Shown: piece by piece, positions 50,360 to 59,396 of the stretch | Layout of the letters: every line of letters starts with the position of its first letter | Numbering within the stretch: the first letter of the stretch is position 1 | DNA from: an uncultured Eubacterium sp. | Lineage (GTDB): Bacteria; Bacillota; Clostridia; Oscillospirales; Acutalibacteraceae | Direction of reading: 5' to 3' | Length of the DNA stretch: 64,000 nt | Assembly: GCA_910577195.1 (NCBI GenBank) | Contig: CAJTLP010000003.1 | Coordinates: 186,001 to 250,000, forward strand | Notes under the pieces: model-generated | The model's input: the letters and a program-made list of their open reading frames with translations, nothing else | Told to the model about the DNA's origin: nothing | The model's database searches: none | Position numbers and translations under genes: made by a program

Positions 50360-52184
50360 ACTTACCTCCGTTCAGCTTATTGGCACCGCAGCCAGCACAG
50401 TGAATTCTGCAGTGGGGTGTTGTCTGATTCATATGTGCTTTTTTATTCTCATTTTCAAGGAATTTTCTGCTGACACCGAAATCAAGATGATCCCATGGAA
50501 GAAGCTCTGAAAACGCCCTTCTTCTGTGTGTATAGAAATGAGGGTCAATGCCATTGTCCTCAAAGGCCTGCATCCAAGCATCAAAATTGAACTGGTCGTC
50601 CCAAGAATCAAACTTACAGCCAAGCTCAAAGGCACGCAGTATAACCTTGCCCAGACGCCTGTCACCACGAGCCAGAACACCCTCAAGAAGAGATGTCGGT
50701 GTTTCGTGATAGGACACCTTTATCTTTTTAGTCGGCACACACTCAAGAAGATATTTCTGCTTTTCTTTTAGTGATTCCATACTGTCCTCAGGCTCCCATT
50801 GAAACGGTGTGAAAGGCTTTGGTATAAAAGACGCACAGGAAATAGAAACCTGAACACCTGTCCCCTTCTGCCTGTTCGGATTATTGTAGAAGGCATGAAT
50901 AACCTCCATACCCAAATCGGCAATACCCTTTATATCCTCCATTGTTTCCGTAGGCAGACCCATCATAAAATAGAGTTTAACAGATGTCCAGCCGTTGTCA
51001 AAGGCTTTTGTACAGGTCTTTACAACCTCATCCTCCGTTACATTCTTATTTATAACATCACGCAGTCTCTGTGTGCCTGCCTCAGGAGCGAAAGTTAAAC
51101 CGCTTCTTCTCACCTTATTCAGCTGTTCCACAAGCTCATCGGAGAAATTGTCCACTCTGAGACTCGGAAGAGAAAGATTAATGTTTTCTTTCACGGTCCA
51201 GTCGATGAGTGTGGTAAGCATTTTGTTTACATCACTGTGGTCTGAGGTTGATAAAGAACAAAGTGAAATCTCATCATAGCCTGTGGATTCAATCAAAGCC
51301 TTGCACTGTTTATTGATTGTATCGACACTCTTTTCACGTATCGGTCTGTAAATAAAACCTGCCTGACAGAAACGGCAGCCTCTTATACAGCCGCGAAAGA
51401 TTTCTTCAACAGCTCTGTCGTGTACAATATTGATATACGGCACTACAAATTCCTTTGGATAATAAACCTTGTCCATATCGGAAATAATGGATTTCTTCAC
51501 CTTATCAGGCGCACCGTTTTCAGCTGTCAAAGACTTTAATGTGCCGTCCTCATTATAGCTGTCCGTATAGAATGAAGGAACATATACACCTGTAATATCC
51601 TTTGCTTTAAGCAGGAAATCCTGCTTGCTTGATCCATTCTTCTTACATTCCTTTAAAAGGTCAATAACCTCGTTTGTGCTTTCCTCACCCTCACCTAAAA
51701 ATACGATATCAACAAAATCAGTTATAGGTTCAGGGTTACAGCAGCATGGACCGCCGACAGCAATAATAGGTGTCAAATCCTTTCTGTCACTGCCTTTAAG
51801 AGGTACTCCTGCCAAATCAAGCATATTCAGTACGTTAGTATAACAAAGCTCATACTGAAGCGTGAAGCCTATCATATCAAAATCCTTGATATAATCTCCG
51901 CTTTCCAGTGCAAACAAAGGTACATTGTTTTTTCTGAGCTGCTCCTCCATATCGTTATCAGGAGCAAATACTCGCTCGCACCAGGCGTCTTCCCTTTCGT
52001 TAACAAGCCCATAAAGTATTTTCATACCCAAATGGCTCATACCGATTTCATATGTATCAGGAAAACAAAAGGCATAGCGTATATCAATACTTTCCTTATC
52101 CTTCATAACAGCATTCAGCTCACCGCCTATATAACGTGCCGGCTTCTGTACATATTGTAATAACTTTTCAACTTCCTTTTTCAT
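50343..52184 (-). CDS. TIGR03960-family B12-binding radical SAM protein
   Basis: 613 residues. The radical SAM cluster motif is CIRGCRFCQAGF (C-x3-C-x2-C) near residue 272, after a B12-binding-like N-terminal domain. The sequence has RYIGGELNAVMK at the start and TFAPEAGTQRLRDVIN later. It overlaps the DUF2344 partner by 17 bases. The reaction is unknown. No signal peptide. Confidence 0.9.
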   Translation of the reverse strand: MKKEVEKLLQYVQKPARYIGGELNAVMKDKESIDIRYAFCFPDTYEIGMSHLGMKILYGLVNEREDAWCERVFAPDNDMEEQLRKNNVPLFALESGDYIKDFDMIGFTLQYELCYTNVLNMLDLAGVPLKGSDRKDLTPIIAVGGPCCCNPEPITDFVDIVFLGEGEESTNEVIDLLKECKKNGSSKQDFLLKAKDITGVYVPSFYTDSYNEDGTLKSLTAENGAPDKVKKSIISDMDKVYYPKEFVVPYINIVHDRAVEEIFRGCIRGCRFCQAGFIYRPIREKSVDTINKQCKALIESTGYDEISLCSLSTSDHSDVNKMLTTLIDWTVKENINLSLPSLRVDNFSDELVEQLNKVRRSGLTFAPEAGTQRLRDVINKNVTEDEVVKTCTKAFDNGWTSVKLYFMMGLPTETMEDIKGIADLGMEVIHAFYNNPNRQKGTGVQVSISCASFIPKPFTPFQWEPEDSMESLKEKQKYLLECVPTKKIKVSYHETPTSLLEGVLARGDRRLGKVILRAFELGCKFDSWDDQFNFDAWMQAFEDNGIDPHFYTHRRRAFSELLPWDHLDFGVSRKFLENENKKAHMNQTTPHCRIHCAGCGANKLNGGKCDARG

Positions 52185-52203
52185 ACAAACCTCAATAATT
52201 AAT

Positions 52204-52221
52204 CAAGCCGTTTTAGGCTTG
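52204..52221 (-). other. Short hairpin after the M50 protease/before radical SAM pair
   Basis: CAAGCC-7-base loop-GGCTTG perfect stem in the 61-base gap. The minus-strand tail is AT-rich but not T-only, so this may be a weak terminator or just a spacer structure. Confidence 0.35.
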
Positions 52222-52245
52222 TTCGGATTTATCTCACTTACTTAA

Positions 52246-52761
52246 CTAATACATAATACTGTATGCTGTCAGATAAACAGCAATAAGCAGCATTGAAAAT
52301 GATTTATACTCAATGATCATATAAAATGATAATATAATGATCAAAACCAAAAACACCTTGCTTACGGCATTGGAAATACGATAGGAATACAGATTGAGTA
52401 TTCTGCCGCCATCCAATGGATAGACAGGTAAAATATTCAGACAAAAGAGTATCAGATTGATGTCATCCTTTAAAATAAGATATAAAATCAAATTCACAGC
52501 AGGCCCTGAAAGAATAACGAAAAATTCCTTTATTCTTGAAAGCGGACTGCTGTATTTTAATGCCAGACCATAAAATGAAAAGGTCAGGCTGTCAGCACTG
52601 CCGCCACACAAAATCAGAGTTAAAAGATGAGCAAGCTCATGAACTCCTGAAAAAAGCAACAGTTTTACCAAGCTGTCAACATCAAGCAAGGTTGCAAAGG
52701 ATAAAACCAGAATAAAAGAAAATTCAATTTTAATTTTGCATTTTTTAATATAAAACTCCAC
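52246..52761 (-). CDS. Site-2 protease family membrane metalloprotease (M50, SpoIVFB-like)
   Basis: 171 residues with several transmembrane helices. HELAH at residues 41-45 binds zinc and the second motif YPLDGG (D117) completes the site. SpoIVFB (pro-sigma-K processing) is a well-known member, but this protein is shorter and lacks a CBS domain. In many Clostridia an M50 gene lies just upstream of the TIGR03960/TIGR03936 pair, so it may belong there. Target unknown. Confidence 0.82.
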   Translation of the reverse strand: MEFYIKKCKIKIEFSFILVLSFATLLDVDSLVKLLLFSGVHELAHLLTLILCGGSADSLTFSFYGLALKYSSPLSRIKEFFVILSGPAVNLILYLILKDDINLILFCLNILPVYPLDGGRILNLYSYRISNAVSKVFLVLIIILSFYMIIEYKSFSMLLIAVYLTAYSIMY

Positions 52762-52804
52762 TCAATCACCGTTTTATAATACGGCAATAAAAAATAAAAA
52801 ATGC

Positions 52805-53218
52805 TTATTTTTTTCTTTTATCTATATAATCCTGCAAAATTACAACTGCAGATACTGCATCAACAATCCCCTTGCGCTTTTTGCCGCGTACATTATTCGA
52901 TGAAAGTATGTCGTGTGCAATAACAGTTGTAAGACGTTCATCCTCATAGTCTATATCAATATCTGTTTTTTCTGAAAGAATATCACCAAGCTCACGGCAC
53001 TTATCAGCTCTGAAGCCATAGCTGCCGTCCATATTACGAGGTAATCCGATTACAATTCTTTCCGGTTTTTCGGTGTTAACAATATTCATTATTTTATCTG
53101 CAAGCTTAGGTGCATAGGTCTCCTCAATAACACAATAGGAGGAGGCAAGCATCTCCATAACATCGCAAAATGCAATACCTGTTCTTGCATCGCCATAATC
53201 AATAGCCATTATTTTCAT
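52805..53218 (-). CDS. ruvX: Holliday junction resolvase-like YqgF/RuvX
   Basis: 137 residues from the ATG at 53218, which gives the standard MKIMAIDYGDARTGIA start. VIGLPRNMDGSYG and DYEDERLTTV supply the acidic residues, with DAVSAVVILQDYID near the end. The family processes pre-16S rRNA 5' ends and resembles Holliday junction resolvases. The ribosome site is weak (TTGGGA). Confidence 0.93.
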   Translation of the reverse strand: MKIMAIDYGDARTGIAFCDVMEMLASSYCVIEETYAPKLADKIMNIVNTEKPERIVIGLPRNMDGSYGFRADKCRELGDILSEKTDIDIDYEDERLTTVIAHDILSSNNVRGKKRKGIVDAVSAVVILQDYIDKRKK

Positions 53219-53235
53219 AGTCAAATCCCAATTAA

Positions 53236-53266
53236 TAAGGGAAATCAACAATTGTGATTTCCCTTA
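53236..53266 (-). other. Perfect hairpin between the penicillin-binding protein gene and ruvX
   Basis: TAAGGGAAATCA with a 7-base loop and an exact complement (12 bp), ending just upstream of ruvX. It lacks a T-run on the minus strand, so it may be a processing or attenuation element rather than a terminator. Confidence 0.5.
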
Positions 53267-53304
53267 TACTAAATCAACAGTATTTCAAATGAAGAAAATC
53301 GAAA

Positions 53305-55782
53305 CTACTCTTCATTTTTAGCAGCGGTTGTTTCAGGAGCAGCAGTTGTTTCCTTATTCGTATTTGACGCAGTGCTCTCCTTGTTTTTGTCCTTATTTTT
53401 GTCGGTCGTTTTGTTCTTGTCCTTGTCTTTATCCTTCTCATTTTCGGAGGTTTCTTCAACGTGACCTCCTCCGCAGTAGCTGGGAAGGTTATTTACATCA
53501 TACCAACCGTAATTGCCTGAACCGGAAAGAAGCTTTCCGCAGTGCTTGCAGTAAGACCTCTGGACAATTCCATCAAATTCAGGGAATTCTGTTTTATAAT
53601 CAACACCCTTATTGTCTTTGGTCTCATAAATTTCTTTCATTACAAGATTCCAGATTGTACCGGAAGGATTGTATGAAAGATTATAATGAACCTCTTTCGG
53701 AGTATCATAACCATACCAGGTAACAGCAACATAATCAGGAGTACCGGCAGCAAACCATCTGTCCTTATTATCATTTGTTGTACCTGTTTTTCCGAAGCAC
53801 TCAATGCCTGAAAGCTTATAATACTGACCTGTACCGCTTCTCATAGCTTCCTGTAAGAGCTTATTCATTATCCAGGCTGTGCTTTCCGAAACGGTTTTCT
53901 GTCTTGTCTTTTCAGGTGTTTTTTCGATAATTACGTTGTCCTTGCTGTCAGTGATTTTATAGTAACAATAAGGCTCATAGTAATATCCGCCGTTACCATA
54001 TGAAGCATATGCAGCAGTCATATCAAGTACGGTTGCACCATTTGTAAGTGAACCGATTGCCATAGGACCATAATCCACATCACGCACACTGTCGAGAGTT
54101 GATAATCTGAAGTTTTCACTTAAGAAATTATAGGAATAATCAACACCGATTTTATCAAGCGTTCTTGCTGAAATCGTATTGAGCGACTGTGCAAGACCAT
54201 ATTGAAGTGTAACATTATTTGAGGAATAGCCACCGCCTTCATTATGCGGCCATGGCTCACCGTCAACCACCGTAAACGGTGAATCGTTCATCATTGTTGA
54301 CCAATAAATATCAACATTTTCATCATTCAGACTTTTTTCAAGTGCAGGACCGTAAACAGCCAGCGGCTTGATTGTAGATCCCGGAGGACGGGTTGACATG
54401 GAAGCTCTGTTCAGAAGCATTGAGCCTCTGTTCTTACCTGTACCGCCGATAATACCCATTACTCTGCCGTTATAGTCCATAACAACCATTGCACCCTGAA
54501 CCGTTTCATCAGGCATACGTCTGTAATTTTCATAAACGTCTTCAAGTGCATCCTGGATATCAAAATCAATAGCGGTATAAATTTTAAGTCCGCCGCCATA
54601 TACAAGATCATGAGCCTTTTTCTTTGTGTAGCCCATTTTCTGTAAATCTTCCTGTACAGTAGAAATTACAAAGTCAACATAGTAATCCGTAATTTCATCA
54701 TTATCCTTTTTACTTGACTGCTCCTTAAGCTGTGAGCCTTTATAATTCTTGCTGTTGGTGAATACCATTTCATAGTTCTTTGCTGCATTGTATTCCTCTT
54801 CGGTAAGAAACTGATTATCCTCGCTCTTCATTTCGCCGAGAATCCAAAGCTGTCTTTCCCTGTTTTCTTCGGGATTTGTAAGCGGATCATTCTGAGAAGG
54901 ATATTTTGTTATCGCAATAAGCGAAGCACATTCAGCGGCATTCAGGTCTGAAACTTCTTTGCCGAAATACACCTCAGCTGCTGTTTTCACACCGTAACAG
55001 CCGTGTGAAAGATAAATTGTATTAAGATAAGCTTCGATGATCTGGTCCTTTGAATAGTGACGTTCCAGATTCAAGGCTCTTAAAATCTCATTGAATTTTC
55101 TTACAAATGTTACCTTATTATCATCCGTAAGGTTTTTAATAACCTGTTGGGTTATTGTTGAACCACCCTCACCGTTCTGCCTGAGAAATACACCGATTGT
55201 TCTTATCCAGTCAACACCGTGATGCTTTCTGAAACGCTTATCCTCACCGGCAATAAGTGCTTCAGGAAGATATTCACTCATATCATCAAGATCGACCCAG
55301 ATACGGTTTTCCTCGCCGTGGAGTCGGGTAATTTCAACGACCTTATCATCATCAGTGCCATATATAAAGGAGGTCTGATTCTGTGCCGCTGCTTCCTCAG
55401 TCAGGTCAAATACAGGATCTCCGTAAACAACGCTATAACCATATATTGCCATTACAGAAAAACATACGATACCGACAACGCCGACAATCATAACCATTCC
55501 CAAAAGAGCCTTGCCGGCACCGGAAAGGAATTTCTGGCCCGGAGTTTTAGCTTTCTGCGGTTTTCTTTTTCTGCGTTTCTTTTCTTTCTTTGCAGCAAGC
55601 TCATTCTCTATTTTTCTGCCGCGTTCAGCTTTTTTTATCTTCTTATCTGATGCAGAAACATTATATGAAGACGGAAGATGATCAGCCTTTTCCTGATGGG
55701 CTGTTTTATCTTCATCATAAGCTTTTGCTGAATTATTCATAAAGGATTCAAGCAAATCATCATAATTATTATTAGAAGCCAT
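53305..55782 (-). CDS. Class A penicillin-binding protein (PBP1A type)
   Basis: 825 residues from the ATG at 55782 (GGAGG seven bases upstream). A cytoplasmic basic head, one membrane helix (LLGMVMIVGVVGIVCFSVMAI, about 90-110), the GT51 transglycosylase domain with EDKRFRKHHGVD, then the transpeptidase domain with S-T-I-K in PPGSTIKPLAVY, S-x-N in SLNTIS and KTGTTND. It builds and cross-links the cell wall. The C-terminus carries CKHCGKLL and a further Cys and His, then a long lysine/aspartate/threonine-rich tail. Upstream of ruvX. Confidence 0.95.
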   Translation of the reverse strand: MASNNNYDDLLESFMNNSAKAYDEDKTAHQEKADHLPSSYNVSASDKKIKKAERGRKIENELAAKKEKKRRKRKPQKAKTPGQKFLSGAGKALLGMVMIVGVVGIVCFSVMAIYGYSVVYGDPVFDLTEEAAAQNQTSFIYGTDDDKVVEITRLHGEENRIWVDLDDMSEYLPEALIAGEDKRFRKHHGVDWIRTIGVFLRQNGEGGSTITQQVIKNLTDDNKVTFVRKFNEILRALNLERHYSKDQIIEAYLNTIYLSHGCYGVKTAAEVYFGKEVSDLNAAECASLIAITKYPSQNDPLTNPEENRERQLWILGEMKSEDNQFLTEEEYNAAKNYEMVFTNSKNYKGSQLKEQSSKKDNDEITDYYVDFVISTVQEDLQKMGYTKKKAHDLVYGGGLKIYTAIDFDIQDALEDVYENYRRMPDETVQGAMVVMDYNGRVMGIIGGTGKNRGSMLLNRASMSTRPPGSTIKPLAVYGPALEKSLNDENVDIYWSTMMNDSPFTVVDGEPWPHNEGGGYSSNNVTLQYGLAQSLNTISARTLDKIGVDYSYNFLSENFRLSTLDSVRDVDYGPMAIGSLTNGATVLDMTAAYASYGNGGYYYEPYCYYKITDSKDNVIIEKTPEKTRQKTVSESTAWIMNKLLQEAMRSGTGQYYKLSGIECFGKTGTTNDNKDRWFAAGTPDYVAVTWYGYDTPKEVHYNLSYNPSGTIWNLVMKEIYETKDNKGVDYKTEFPEFDGIVQRSYCKHCGKLLSGSGNYGWYDVNNLPSYCGGGHVEETSENEKDKDKDKNKTTDKNKDKNKESTASNTNKETTAAPETTAAKNEE

Positions 55783-55891
55783 TTTCATACCTCCGTAAAT
55801 TATTTAAATTATTATAATACAAAATATAAAATAAATAAAGGGGTAAATTGTAAACATTTGTAATCAAATATTAATTTTATTATAAAATAGT

Positions 55892-56755
55892 TCAATTAAT
55901 GTATCTTGCTCTTCTTTTATTGATTTCAATAAGCTTTTTGGTAACGGATATGTCATCATAATTCTGCTTTGCTCGTACAAAAATCCAAAATTTTTTATTA
56001 CACTGCACACACTTTCCTGCAGAGCGAAAGGCCTTATTGACATAATCATAATCCTTAAGTACATCAATATTACCTTTACAGTCAGGACATACAAAGGAAA
56101 TATCCGAAATATTGAATTCCTTATCCGAAGGTGAAAGATAGTGCGGCTTATACACAAGACGTTCAAAATAAGTTTTATCACATTCATTAATATAATCAGA
56201 AAATTTTTCCCTATCAAACACTTTTTTAAAGCAATAGGCCTCTGCAAAGCAGTCCTCAAGCGCCCTGTGAAGATTCTGATTTGATAAATCAATTTCAAAA
56301 AGCTCTGCGCAATGGCTTAAGCTAATCTGATTTCCGTTGTGATTTTCAATAAACTGCATACAGTATTCCTGCACATCAGCATACTTCTCTATGAAATCAA
56401 TATGAGTCGTTCCTTTAAACTTAACAAAATTGTCAACCAGAGTATATAAATCACTTTTTGACCAGCTCAGAAAAATATTATTTTTTCCCCTGCCCCAGCG
56501 AGCAAAATCCGAAAACGCATCATCAAAATCAATACCGTTTTCATTGATCTCTTCCATAGAGATATTGGTAAGATTTTTAAAACGTCCTCCCAGTTTTTTG
56601 CTGAGACGCGGCTTGATAAGCTGCTTAAAGGTATCAACGATTTCAAGCCGACTGTCAAGCTTGACAGCACCGATTTCAATAATCTCGTTCATACCTTTTT
56701 TTGTTTTATAATTATACGCATTGTTCCATTCTAAATCAAAAATAATATAATTCAT
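55892..56755 (-). CDS. DEDDh-type 3'-5' exonuclease with C-terminal zinc ribbon
   Basis: 287 residues. N-terminal DnaQ/RNase T-like exonuclease: FDLEWN (D7-x-E9), then GAVKLD, and HRALEDCFAEA (H and D) before residue 190. C-terminal zinc ribbon with FVCPDCKG and CVQCNKKFW. It resembles inhibitor-of-KinA-type exonucleases, but the exact role is unknown. Start at 56755 lies after the secG terminator, with weak SD. It could degrade DNA or RNA. Confidence 0.82.
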   Translation of the reverse strand: MNYIIFDLEWNNAYNYKTKKGMNEIIEIGAVKLDSRLEIVDTFKQLIKPRLSKKLGGRFKNLTNISMEEINENGIDFDDAFSDFARWGRGKNNIFLSWSKSDLYTLVDNFVKFKGTTHIDFIEKYADVQEYCMQFIENHNGNQISLSHCAELFEIDLSNQNLHRALEDCFAEAYCFKKVFDREKFSDYINECDKTYFERLVYKPHYLSPSDKEFNISDISFVCPDCKGNIDVLKDYDYVNKAFRSAGKCVQCNKKFWIFVRAKQNYDDISVTKKLIEINKRRARYIN

Positions 56756-56766
56756 AAAATCTATTC

Positions 56767-56800
56767 CAAAAAAATTAACCTTGCATAAAGCAAGGTTAAT
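56767..56800 (-). terminator. Terminator after secG
   Basis: ATTAACCTTGC/GCAAGGTTAAT perfect 11-bp stem with a 5-base loop and a T run on the minus strand. It separates secG from the exonuclease gene. Confidence 0.88.
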
Positions 56801-56810
56801 CCATAAAATT

Positions 56811-57062
56811 TTATCCTATATACAGAAAAATAAGGAATGCTGCAAGTACAATAGCAAAAAATCCAACAATCAACCATTTTGTGATTTTTTCAAGCTTAGC
56901 TTCAACTGTCCTGCCCTTTGATTTGCCGAGAAAAGTCTCAGCTCCGCCTGCAATTGCACCGGAAAGGTTCTGTGAACGGCCTTCCTGCATAAGAACTACA
57001 ATAGTTATAATGATAGATGCTACAATAAGTACAGCACCAAATACATAATGATACCAGGACAT
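56811..57062 (-). CDS. secG: Preprotein translocase subunit SecG
   Basis: 83 residues with two membrane helices (FGAVLIVASIIITIVVLMQ and WLIVGFFAIVLAAFLIFLYI) and the conserved connecting loop QEGRSQNLSGAIAGGAETFLG. It joins SecYE in the export channel. Has its own promoter (57098-57126), SD GGAGGA, and terminator. Confidence 0.95.
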   Translation of the reverse strand: MSWYHYVFGAVLIVASIIITIVVLMQEGRSQNLSGAIAGGAETFLGKSKGRTVEAKLEKITKWLIVGFFAIVLAAFLIFLYIG

Positions 57063-57097
57063 TTTTATTCCTCCGATTTCGATAAATTACTTAGAGA

Positions 57098-57126
57098 ATT
57101 ATATCATATGAAATATAATAATGCAA
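57098..57126 (-). promoter_or_regulatory. Sigma-A promoter of secG
   Basis: Minus-strand TTGCAT, 17 bases, TATAAT, about 36 bases upstream of the ATG. Preceded by AAAACAC as at rplS. Confidence 0.8.
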
Positions 57127-57142
57127 GTGTTTTTTTAATTAA

Positions 57143-59383
57143 TTAAAAAGTCATTTGTTCGGCAACATCATTTTCACTGGGAAGAGCTCCGGCAGCAGGC
57201 AGATTTTTAGCTCTGAAACGCCATTCCTTTTCAAATTCTCCCTGCTTATAAAGATGAAGTGATGTTACCTTATGCGTCTTTTTAAGCTTCATTGCAGCAA
57301 TACCCTGCGTGTCCTTCGTTGTTTTCGGAAGAATTCCTGCAGTATTGACAAGAAGCATTCTTCCGCTTGAAGAGCAAAGAACAATATCCGTATCCTCTTT
57401 GATATAAATAGCCTGAGCCAGCGGCGCTTTAGCAGAATAAGCATTAATCAGCTTTTTTCTGTTCGTCTTTGTTGCGTAGGCTGAAAGATCTACCTTAGCA
57501 AGCTTTCCGTTTTCAAAAACAAAAATCATATATCCGGCATATTCGCTGAGAACCGCCATATAAATCACCTGCTCATTCTCAGCCATTTCAAGCTTTGATG
57601 CCACATACTCGCCGAGAACAGAGGCCTTTGTATCAGCAAAATCATCAACCTTTGATTTGTAAACCTGCTGGTTATTCGTAAAGAACAACAATTCATCTTT
57701 GTTTGAGCACTCAATTTCAGGCAGCATTTTATCGCCCTCCTTGAGTTTCTGTTCACCGCTCATACGAAGATTCGCAGTTTTTATCTTTTTAAGATAGCCA
57801 TGCTCAGACAGGAAGAGTGTTACGGGATAATCAGGAATTTCCACAGTTTCGACAAATTCCTCATCGGTTACCTCATAGAGTACCTCGCTCTTTCTTCCGC
57901 TGTCATACTTCTTGGCAACAGCATCAAGCTCATTGATGATGATTTTCTTCATCTTGTTCTTGCTTGCCAGTGTTGATTCAAGCTCGGCAATATCGGACTC
58001 AAGCTGTTCTATATCCTTAATACGCTTAAGAATATACTCACGGTTCAGGTGACGCAGCTTGATTTCTGCCACATACTCCGCCTGTGTTTCGTCAATACCA
58101 AAGCCAATCATAAGATTCGGAACAACTTCAGATTCGCTTTCCGTTTCCCTTACAATTTTGATTGCCTTATCAATATCAAGCAGAATCTTTGAAAGACCTT
58201 TTAAAAGATGCATCTGTTTTCTCTTCTTCTCAAGATTGAAAGTAATCCTTCTTCTGATACATTCAAGACGGAAATCAATCCATTCAAGAAGAATGCTTCT
58301 TACGCCAAGCACCATAGGTCTGCCTTTAATCAGAACATTAAAATTACAGCTGAAGGAATCCTGAAGCGGTGTCATCTTATAAAGCTTTGTCATAAAGGTA
58401 TCAGGGTTGATACCACGCTTAAGATCAATTGTAATTCTTAAGCCTGACAAATCCGTCTCATCACGGACATCGCTGATTTCCTTAATCTTATTGGTTTTAA
58501 CGAGCTCAATGATTTTATCTATAATGGCCTCAGATGTTGTTGTAGGCGGAATCTGCGTGATATCAATACAGTTATATTTCTTATCATAACTGTATTTTGC
58601 ACGGACTTTTACTGAGCCGCGACCTGTTGCATAAATTTTTTCAAGCTCGTCCTTATCATATAAAATATAACCGCCGCCCACAAAATCAGGTGCAATCAAT
58701 GTATCTGAAACAACGTGATCGGGATTTTTCATCAAGGCAATTGTTGTGTCACAAATCTCCTTAAGATTAAATGACGCAATAGATGATGCCATACCGGCAG
58801 CAATACCTGTTGTTACATTACACAGTATGGACGGAAATGTAACCGGCAGGAGTGTCGGCTCCGTCATAGTGTTATCATAGTTAGGAACAAAATCAACAGT
58901 ATCAAGCTTTATATCATCAAAAAGCTCATGACAGATTGGTGCAAGCTTGGCCTCAGTATAACGAGAAGCCGCATACATCATATTTTTACTGTATGCTTTA
59001 CCGAAATTACCCTTTGATTCGACAAAGGGATAAAGCAGCGACTCATTACCGCGCGACAATCTTACCATCGTTTCATATATGGCTGCGTCACCATGCGGAT
59101 TAAGCTGCATAGTACGTCCGACAATGTTAGCACTCTTGATTGTACCGCCCTGCAGAAGACCCATTGTATACATAGTATAAAGCAGCTTTCTGTGTGACGG
59201 CTTGAGTCCGTCAATTTCAGGAATCGCACGTGACAGAATAACACTCATTGCGTATGGCATAAAGTTGTCCGTAAGCGTGGTTGTAATGATTTCGTCTTTT
59301 ACAAGACCTGCACCCTTAATATGGACATTATCTGCCAGAGGATTATTCTGCTTAATATCTTCACTTTTCTTTCTTTTCGCCAA
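57143..59383 (-). CDS. Type II topoisomerase subunit A (gyrase/topo IV, divergent)
   Basis: 746 residues. The DNA-cleaving tyrosine is Y142 in AASRYTEAKLAP. The quinolone-contact region is NPHGDAAIYETMVRL (97-104); Ala100 stands where E. coli GyrA has Ser83 and ParC has Ser80, with E104 at the acidic position. The C-terminal wrapping domain is short and lacks a canonical GyrA box, so a topo IV-type role is possible, but it is distinct from normal GyrA and ParC. Its partner B subunit lies 13 bases upstream. Its promoter is that of the B subunit. Confidence 0.85.
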   Translation of the reverse strand: MAKRKKSEDIKQNNPLADNVHIKGAGLVKDEIITTTLTDNFMPYAMSVILSRAIPEIDGLKPSHRKLLYTMYTMGLLQGGTIKSANIVGRTMQLNPHGDAAIYETMVRLSRGNESLLYPFVESKGNFGKAYSKNMMYAASRYTEAKLAPICHELFDDIKLDTVDFVPNYDNTMTEPTLLPVTFPSILCNVTTGIAAGMASSIASFNLKEICDTTIALMKNPDHVVSDTLIAPDFVGGGYILYDKDELEKIYATGRGSVKVRAKYSYDKKYNCIDITQIPPTTTSEAIIDKIIELVKTNKIKEISDVRDETDLSGLRITIDLKRGINPDTFMTKLYKMTPLQDSFSCNFNVLIKGRPMVLGVRSILLEWIDFRLECIRRRITFNLEKKRKQMHLLKGLSKILLDIDKAIKIVRETESESEVVPNLMIGFGIDETQAEYVAEIKLRHLNREYILKRIKDIEQLESDIAELESTLASKNKMKKIIINELDAVAKKYDSGRKSEVLYEVTDEEFVETVEIPDYPVTLFLSEHGYLKKIKTANLRMSGEQKLKEGDKMLPEIECSNKDELLFFTNNQQVYKSKVDDFADTKASVLGEYVASKLEMAENEQVIYMAVLSEYAGYMIFVFENGKLAKVDLSAYATKTNRKKLINAYSAKAPLAQAIYIKEDTDIVLCSSSGRMLLVNTAGILPKTTKDTQGIAAMKLKKTHKVTSLHLYKQGEFEKEWRFRAKNLPAAGALPSENDVAEQMTF

Positions 59384-59396
59384 AACAATCCCCTCC

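Noticed and set aside
53328..53723. 131-residue plus-strand ORF
   Set aside because: Antisense to the repetitive tail of the penicillin-binding protein; the low-complexity sequence keeps the frame open.
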